Positions 36,001-40,606 of a stretch of DNA of 40,606 bases are shown here, piece by piece. A program made the position numbers and the translations under genes. Position 1 is the stretch's first letter. Each line of letters starts with the position of its first letter. Source of the stretch: Aquimarina agarivorans (GTDB lineage: Bacteria; Bacteroidota; Bacteroidia; Flavobacteriales; Flavobacteriaceae); assembly GCF_000218485.1 (NCBI RefSeq), contig NZ_AFPB01000141.1, forward strand, positions 1 through 40,606. Reading direction: 5' to 3'. Under the pieces are notes generated by a model. That model made no database searches and had not been told where the DNA came from. It worked only from the letters and a program-made list of their open reading frames with translations.

Positions 36001-36902
36001 TTCCTATTGCAGCAACTTCAATAACATTAGATGTGGAAACAGTTACTATTGTAGAAGGAAATACCCGAACGTTAGTAGCTACAGTTGAACCAGCAGATGC
36101 CGATGATAAAGATATTCTTTGGACAAGTAGCGATGAAGCAGTAGTTACAGTAAATGCAAACGGAATAATTACAGCAGTAGCTGATGGTACAGCTGTAGTG
36201 ACAGCGGCTTTAATGTCGGATCCTTCAATTAAAGATGAAGTAACGATAAATGTATCTAGATTTTTTGCAATCAGTCTTATGTTTGATGATCGTAGAATAT
36301 ACGAAAATACGGCGTATTCAGCTGATGGTAATGTGGATGTTAGTGTAGATTACCATGCGGGAACAGGCAATACAATTGCTTCATCACCCGATCAAGGAAT
36401 TCGGTTCTTATTTCGTCATTTAGACAAAGATTTTAATGTTATAAGTGATATTGTAGTGACTGATGAAACTGCTATAGGTACTGAGTCTGGAACAGCTACG
36501 GTTTCAATTCCTTTAAATGGAATAACGCCAAGTGCTGATTTAACTGATGGAGAATTCTATTTTATATTTGTTCGGTTTACCAATAGCAAGGGTGATGTTA
36601 AAAATATATCCGTATCACGTATTGAAGTTGTTGAAGGTGATACACTTTCTGTTGAAGAATTTGAAAATGAAAAAAATGCTATTACCATGTTTCCTAATCC
36701 GGCAGCATCAAGTATTTCATTTTCAGGAATAACTAATTCAGATTATACGGTAAGTATTAACGATTTATCAGGTAAAAAACTATTTACAAAAGAAATAAAG
36801 GGGACAGAATTGATTTCTTTGGAAACTATTTCAAGCGGTTTTTATATTGTTACCTTAAAAAATGAAACTACAGAACAGGTATTTAGCTTGATTAAAGAAT
36901 AA
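33069..36902 (+). CDS. Large secreted VCBS/UnbV/Big2 protein with type IX secretion C-terminal domain
   Basis: 1277 aa. A signal peptide (MKRITLFLAGLISILSHAQ) precedes a beta-rich region to about residue 270. Next are FG-GAP/VCBS-type repeats with calcium-loop motifs such as DYDNDGDLDIA, DFDLDGDLDLA, DIDNDGDLDLY, DFNNDGLQDIL and DYDNDGDVDIL. An ASPIC/UnbV-like segment lies at about 825-880 (ASGEQHKRVASGGAVFSQS, IMVRWRNGEV). Two Big2 Ig-like domains follow (about 892-975 and 983-1060, each with TWSSADE or LWTSSDE and ATVDENGIVSG or VTVNANGIITA). The type IX sorting domain runs from about 1204 (ITMFPNPAASSISF) to the end. It is predicted to be exported and cell-surface bound or released, with adhesive or carbohydrate-binding use. 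Confidence 0.93.
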   Translation: MKRITLFLAGLISILSHAQEIAYKSIPTIIDSEAIGTGVAPTQLTSDNDFIIELTNLVVGDSYLLFNQLRNSSNNQFAGFARNPFTATSETMEFNISELGWLFFGNGILVDGETATIASQLNTDTTPTTSLSQIQAEFLVDDPDTDENTTADFGLLNAPQEILIGDTFSLDYTAAGNLLKKITLSVDADGSYANIGMSVGDAILIDNVDVPSGIPQTLNFIVSLPASGDLTLDFFVRSNPVTLNSLVIEDAVATVIPEFVNVSETIGLNEPQSIKYGGPSIADIDNDNDYDFVLNNHNAHEFAPNVVYTNNGDGNVTRGQQLSQFRLHDLHGSAAGDYDNDGDLDIAISNGGGNGTNPTPPIIYTNEGGTLIQSSPDATGVTLAGRGRSPRWVDFDLDGDLDLAFFNATPSNPDVTRHVFYANNGDKENPKFIPIAVPGLEDATAERVLITDLNNDHIDDVLMIGPLTVWKGNGDFSFTDMSTEWLPASSPLVGQIRNRFNNLAATHLDIDNDGDLDLYIAGGLGVFAISDRNSIDFEPTTTILDAKTSGSAGTFSIDFQAEADLKFYDLDLLGRNGFKDPYPIFLGSAKTENIVASIENDLEGASKADRQLIITQDNASGFPEASERTENGIYIGYVGGNSWRFETVRNGNIFFNIAFSLEGVSEIINTSPAVANRNTQDILLRNDIATGNGFVDVSDSWNIPKGGSHTGAITADFNNDGLQDILVHRYAYLKSRRSDYLLLNTGNGFEITTHHNANVRGVISHGDMGQAFDYDNDGDVDILNGDDEFGSWYLYRNEKNDNGNFATVKVGYSPVSNIDPISAEVTVTTASGEQHKRVASGGAVFSQSLLNIVHFGLGNDTVIEKIMVRWRNGEVAEFNDKAVNQFFDTDDVAPTTITISPAMAEVREGRTTQLNLDVIPTFASREVTWSSADETIATVDENGIVSGIVEGQSTTITATSKIDNSVFGSTTVSVVPFFPIAATSITLDVETVTIVEGNTRTLVATVEPADADDKDILWTSSDEAVVTVNANGIITAVADGTAVVTAALMSDPSIKDEVTINVSRFFAISLMFDDRRIYENTAYSADGNVDVSVDYHAGTGNTIASSPDQGIRFLFRHLDKDFNVISDIVVTDETAIGTESGTATVSIPLNGITPSADLTDGEFYFIFVRFTNSKGDVKNISVSRIEVVEGDTLSVEEFENEKNAITMFPNPAASSISFSGITNSDYTVSINDLSGKKLFTKEIKGTELISLETISSGFYIVTLKNETTEQVFSLIKE

Positions 36903-37131
36903 CAGAAATAAATCTGCTTTAAATTAGATGAATAAATAACCAATTTTTAGTGATTGTTTTATGCTTTTTTACTTTAAAAAAGTAATTTCTAATAAATAAA
37001 ATATGTTAATTTAAATATTTAGCTAACCAGGGGTAATATGTCCAAATAGTAATGACTCAACAATAAAGTTGAAGGTTAACTATTGTCTTTTTGAAAAGCA
37101 TAAACAGTGTAGTTTATATTCATAATAAAAA

Positions 37132-37165
37132 AGCCTAGTATATTTCAAAGCATATATACTAGGCT
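37132..37165 (-). terminator. Hairpin terminator for the ClC / small membrane protein unit
   Basis: 12-bp arms AGCCTAGTATAT / ATATACTAGGCT around a 10-nt loop. On the minus strand T6 follows directly. It sits between the convergent secreted-protein gene and this operon. The remaining bases of the gap 36903-37131 show no gene. Confidence 0.85.
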
Positions 37166-37175
37166 AAAATATATC

Positions 37176-37433
37176 CTAATCAATAGTTTTATCTCCTTTA
37201 ATTAAATCTTCCAATTCTTCATTTTTTTCGGTGGGTGAAAATATGGATTTACTTTTGTCGCTTTTGCTGAAACGATAGATGATAAACACAGGCATTACTA
37301 CAAAGGCAAGTCCCAGAGCGCTAAATCCAATGATCTTGTTGCCCAAAATTTCTTGATTATTATTAATCAAATAAGAGCCAGTGATTAATCCAATTACTTC
37401 AGCAATGACCAATATGCGAACTATGTATTTCAT
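37176..37433 (-). CDS. Small two-helix membrane protein, unknown function
   Basis: 85 aa: helix about residues 4-24 (VRILVIAEVIGLITGSYLI), helix about 35-54 (IIGFSALGLAFVVMPVFIIY), then a charged, probably cytoplasmic tail (SKSDKSKSIF... LEDLIKGDKTID). No family recognised. It starts 12 nt after the ClC-like gene stop, so it is cotranscribed and may be an accessory subunit (inference). Confidence 0.75.
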   Translation of the reverse strand: MKYIVRILVIAEVIGLITGSYLINNNQEILGNKIIGFSALGLAFVVMPVFIIYRFSKSDKSKSIFSPTEKNEELEDLIKGDKTID

Positions 37434-37444
37434 GATCTAATTTT

Positions 37445-39223
37445 TTACCTAGTAAAACTAATCAACTTTCGGCGGTAAGCCGTTAATAATTTAGATTTTG
37501 AAATAAAACCGTAATAGGTGCCGTTTTTTATTACGGGCAAATTCCAAGCTCCTGTATCTTGAAACTTTTTCATCACTGATTTCATGGTGTCAGTTTCGTA
37601 AGTAATAATTTCAGGAACTTGTTTCATTAGCATTTGCACTGTAGTATTTTTGTAATAACTTTGATCAAACATAATGTCCCTAATATCATCTAATAATACG
37701 ATGCCTAAAAGCTTAGAGTCGTTATCCACTACTGGGAATATATTTCGGGTGGATTTAGCTACTACATTGTGCACTAGGTCACCCAAAGTTGCTTCGGACT
37801 TAATGCTTACAAAATTGGTTTCAATAACTGGATCTAATTTCATTAGTAGCAGCACCATTTCATCTTTGTTGTGAGTAATTAATTGTCCTTTTTCAGCAAG
37901 TTCTTGGGTGTAAATGGAATGCTCTATAAAGTGTTTTGTGATCAAAAAAGAAATAGTTACGGTAATCATTAAAGGAATAAAAAGTTCGTATCCACCACTA
38001 ATTTCGGCAATTAAGAAAATGGCAGTGAGTGGTGCATGCAATACCCCTGCTATTAGACCAGCCATGCCTACTAGGGTAAAATTACTTTCGGAAACATGAA
38101 AGCCAAGTCCCAAATGATTGATTAATTTGGCAACAATAGTACCTAAGGCACTACCCATAACTAAGGTGGGTATAATAATTCCGCCAGCACCCCCAGCGGC
38201 AAGGGTAGAGGTCATGGCTATGGCTTTAAATACTGTGATACCAAAAAGTAAAGTGATTACTACCCAAACATTATTAATATGATCATCAAACGGAGTTTTG
38301 CCTAAGGCGGCAAGGTGGTTGTTAGTGAGTAAGCTATTAATAAAACTTAATCCTTCCCCGTACAAAGGAGGAATAAAATAAAGGAGTAAGCCAATGGTAG
38401 TTACGCTAATGGCAAATCGGTAAAAATTATTATTTAATTTGCTAAACAATCTGAAAATTCCAAAATACATTTTAGTAAAATATACTGAGGTAAACGCAGT
38501 GCCTATGCCTAAAAATATATAAAAAGGCAGATCATTTATTTTAAATGTGTCGGCAACATTAAATCGGAATAAGACTTCATCACCTAAAAATAAATAAGAG
38601 GTAATTACTCCTGAAAGCGAGGCAAGTAGTAAAGGGAGTAGTGAGGTTAGTGTGAGGTCCAAACTTAAGACTTCGACAGCAAAAATTATTCCTGCAATTG
38701 GCGAATTAAAAACGGCAGCAATTGCCGCTGCAGCTGTACAGCCAAAGAGTAGGGTTCGTGTTTTACTATCAATATGGAATAAGGAACTTAAATTGGAACT
38801 TATAGTAGCTCCTGATAATATGGCTGGACCTAATAAGCCTACTGATCCACCAAAGCCTACCGTTATAGGAGCTATTATTAATGGATACCAAATTTTTACG
38901 CGTTTTATGATGCCATTTCTTCGCGAAAGCGCATGTAAAATAGTAGGTACTGAGTGCCTTGGAAATCTTTTAAAAAAATACTTGTTTAGTGTAAAAACAA
39001 TTAGCAACCCTACAATTGGTAATATAAAATAAAGAGATTGTCCTAAAAATAAATCATCACGCTCTACAAATGACTGTATAAAATGCGTTATGTTTTTAAG
39101 GACCACGGAAACTAGGCCTGCTAAAAATCCAACTAAAATACTAAGTAAAAAGACTAAATTTTTATCTGAAATATGACGATACCTCCATTTTAAAAATTGG
39201 GCGATGTGCTTTTTTTTCGTCAT
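37445..39223 (-). CDS. ClC-family chloride channel/transporter with C-terminal CBS pair, lacking both key glutamates
   Basis: 592 aa. The ClC membrane domain spans residues about 25-435 and the two CBS domains about 450-590 (KSTRNIFPVVDNDSKLLGIV, DTGAWNLPVIKNGTYYGFIS). The motif aligned to the E. coli ClC gate GREGP (E148) reads GLLGP here, with L131 in place of the gating Glu. The segment aligned to FNAPLAGILFIIEE reads FNSPIAGIIFAVEV, so E202 is kept (E184) but the proton Glu E203 is Val (V185), as in animal chloride channels. It is predicted to be passive or uncoupled. A small membrane protein gene follows 12 nt downstream. Confidence 0.93.
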   Translation of the reverse strand: MTKKKHIAQFLKWRYRHISDKNLVFLLSILVGFLAGLVSVVLKNITHFIQSFVERDDLFLGQSLYFILPIVGLLIVFTLNKYFFKRFPRHSVPTILHALSRRNGIIKRVKIWYPLIIAPITVGFGGSVGLLGPAILSGATISSNLSSLFHIDSKTRTLLFGCTAAAAIAAVFNSPIAGIIFAVEVLSLDLTLTSLLPLLLASLSGVITSYLFLGDEVLFRFNVADTFKINDLPFYIFLGIGTAFTSVYFTKMYFGIFRLFSKLNNNFYRFAISVTTIGLLLYFIPPLYGEGLSFINSLLTNNHLAALGKTPFDDHINNVWVVITLLFGITVFKAIAMTSTLAAGGAGGIIIPTLVMGSALGTIVAKLINHLGLGFHVSESNFTLVGMAGLIAGVLHAPLTAIFLIAEISGGYELFIPLMITVTISFLITKHFIEHSIYTQELAEKGQLITHNKDEMVLLLMKLDPVIETNFVSIKSEATLGDLVHNVVAKSTRNIFPVVDNDSKLLGIVLLDDIRDIMFDQSYYKNTTVQMLMKQVPEIITYETDTMKSVMKKFQDTGAWNLPVIKNGTYYGFISKSKLLTAYRRKLISFTR

Positions 39224-39451
39224 AAATTAAACTCGCTGTAAGAGAATGCTGCAAATTTAAATTAATTGAGGTTGGTTTTAATAAAAACAGCCAAGTTTTT
39301 AATTAATGAGTGTACTATGGGAGCTGTTACTAATTATAATATTTATTTAAATATTTGGAGCTATCACCTTAATTTTAGGTACAGCTCCAAACTGAAGAAA
39401 AAAAGTTGAGCATTCTTTTTTTTATTTAAAATGTTGGAGAGTCAATAGTAT

Positions 39452-40480
39452 TTAATTTTTAATATTTTCCTCGATCCAGTTTTGATAAGCACTTAATCCT
39501 ATACTTATAGCTACAGTACTGTAATCTGATTGTTTTCCTTCAATAAATACAACTTCATATGCGCTTATGCCGACAACTTGCCATTGGTCATTTATTTTAG
39601 CCAGCATAGGTCCTCCACTGTCACCTTCAACTATAACGCCTTCGTACTTTGTTGGAGTGGCATTACTTGTTATTGGGGCTAAGGCTTCTGAAAAAATTTT
39701 GTTATCATTTAAAGTATTGTTTTTTCCGCATGGATCGTCAAAATCAACAACTAACCCTACGGTTTTGTATGTGTTGGTGCCTGTAGTAATGCTGTCAGTA
39801 AGTACTTTGTCAATAACATTTTGAAAGGCATGCTTTTTTGCAAACAGATCAGGATTTTGCCCTTGTGAAGCTTTATATTGGCCAAATCCAGCAATCCAAG
39901 CGGTCATTTTTTCTAGTTTTTTAGTGTTAAAATACAGTTTGGCTGGGTTGATATTATTTATCGGAGCCGAAAGTTTAATTAGGCACATGTCATAATCATC
40001 ATAATCATCGTGTTTTGCCAAATAAGCAGGATGAATTTTAATTTCAGCTATTTTGGATTTGGCTGAAGATGAATTGGGATCATTCCCAAAAGTAGCGGTT
40101 ACAGTTTCAGGAGAAATTAAAGTAAATTTACCTTCCTTTTTTTTGGCAAAAATATGAGCAGCGGTTAAAACCCATTCAGGTGAAATTAATGTTCCTGAAG
40201 CTGCGTAACTTGAATTACCTAATTGGAATTGTAATTGTACTACAGGTGAAAAATCAGGGAAATCTGCAGTATTATACGGTGCTAAGTTTGCAGCTATGGT
40301 TTCAATAGTCTCTAATTTTACGTCATTTCTAATTCCAAATGCTTTTTTTTGAGCAACTGAACAATCTATTGTAGTAGCATTTTCGGTATCGGTCAAGCTC
40401 GTGGTTTCATTATCATCTTCACTACAAGAAAATAAATAAAGTGAAGCAAGTAATAACACTAAAAAGTTGGTCTTTTTCAT
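39452..40480 (-). CDS. Lipoprotein trypsin-like (S1) serine protease
   Basis: 342 aa. The signal MKKTNFLVLLLASLYLFSC has lipobox LFSC (C19), and an acidic linker follows. The S1 catalytic triad is complete: H109 in LTAAHIF, D164 in YDMCLIKL and S288 in EGDSGGPML. The residue six before the catalytic Ser, which sets specificity, is V282 rather than the Asp of trypsin, so cleavage after Lys/Arg is not expected. It is predicted to be anchored to a membrane and to face the periplasm or outside. It is the last gene in the window. Confidence 0.92.
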   Translation of the reverse strand: MKKTNFLVLLLASLYLFSCSEDDNETTSLTDTENATTIDCSVAQKKAFGIRNDVKLETIETIAANLAPYNTADFPDFSPVVQLQFQLGNSSYAASGTLISPEWVLTAAHIFAKKKEGKFTLISPETVTATFGNDPNSSSAKSKIAEIKIHPAYLAKHDDYDDYDMCLIKLSAPINNINPAKLYFNTKKLEKMTAWIAGFGQYKASQGQNPDLFAKKHAFQNVIDKVLTDSITTGTNTYKTVGLVVDFDDPCGKNNTLNDNKIFSEALAPITSNATPTKYEGVIVEGDSGGPMLAKINDQWQVVGISAYEVVFIEGKQSDYSTVAISIGLSAYQNWIEENIKN

Positions 40481-40606
40481 AGTTTAAATATTTATTATTT
40501 GGAAACTAAGACACTTTAAAAACTAAATACCCTAAATTTATTTTAGATTATTTTTAGTAAGCATTGATGCCAAAGATTCTTTTTTGTTTAGTGCTTTAAA
40601 TTAAAT

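Overview
The window looks like chromosome from a marine-type flavobacterium (Bacteroidota, Flavobacteriaceae). The evidence is AT-rich DNA, T-rich intergenic regions with TAnnTTTG-type -7 elements, LxxC lipoproteins, TonB-linked outer-membrane proteins, a type IX secretion C-terminal domain, a TPR-fused sensor kinase, and a HemJ/HemH heme pair. The taxonomic call is inference from gene content only.

Positions 1-9500 (all minus strand) hold an accessory locus that I read as a small ribosomally made peptide (RiPP-like) system with its own regulation. In transcription order it contains: a 76-residue acidic lipoprotein; a lipid-anchored TPR sensor histidine kinase (broken by three homopolymer indels as sequenced); a LuxR/NarL-type response regulator; a strong terminator; a TonB-dependent-receptor-like outer-membrane protein (also broken near its N-terminus); a 48-residue peptide with a double-glycine leader that is easily missed (3716-3862); a JmjC/cupin-type 2-oxoglutarate oxygenase; and an ABC exporter with an N-terminal C39 double-glycine peptidase. 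A 31-bp element, identical except for a 3-nt spacer, lies upstream of both the lipoprotein-kinase-regulator operon and the outer-membrane-protein/peptide operon. This suggests that the two-component system controls the peptide genes and itself. This is the most interesting part of the window.

Positions 9500-17300 (minus strand) hold about 530 bp without a recognisable gene, a heme group (hemH, a MATE exporter, hemJ), a small lipoprotein, a badly broken short reading frame, an MBOAT O-acyltransferase with its SGNH-like partner (the partner is frameshifted), and a small outer-membrane barrel protein.

Positions 17300-27900 (plus strand) hold the 2-oxoglutarate dehydrogenase E1 and E2 genes, an SNF2-family helicase, an ExbB-ExbD-TonB energy-transduction operon and folC overlapping tonB. 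Two identical tRNA-Val genes follow.

Positions 28200-40606 hold a DinB/YfiT-like protein and an acyl-CoA dehydrogenase (minus), anmK, an NhaB antiporter carrying an EF-hand-like loop, and a 1277-residue secreted VCBS/UnbV/Big2 protein with a type IX sorting domain (all plus). After these come a small membrane protein with a ClC-family protein that lacks both key glutamates, and a lipoprotein S1 protease (all minus).
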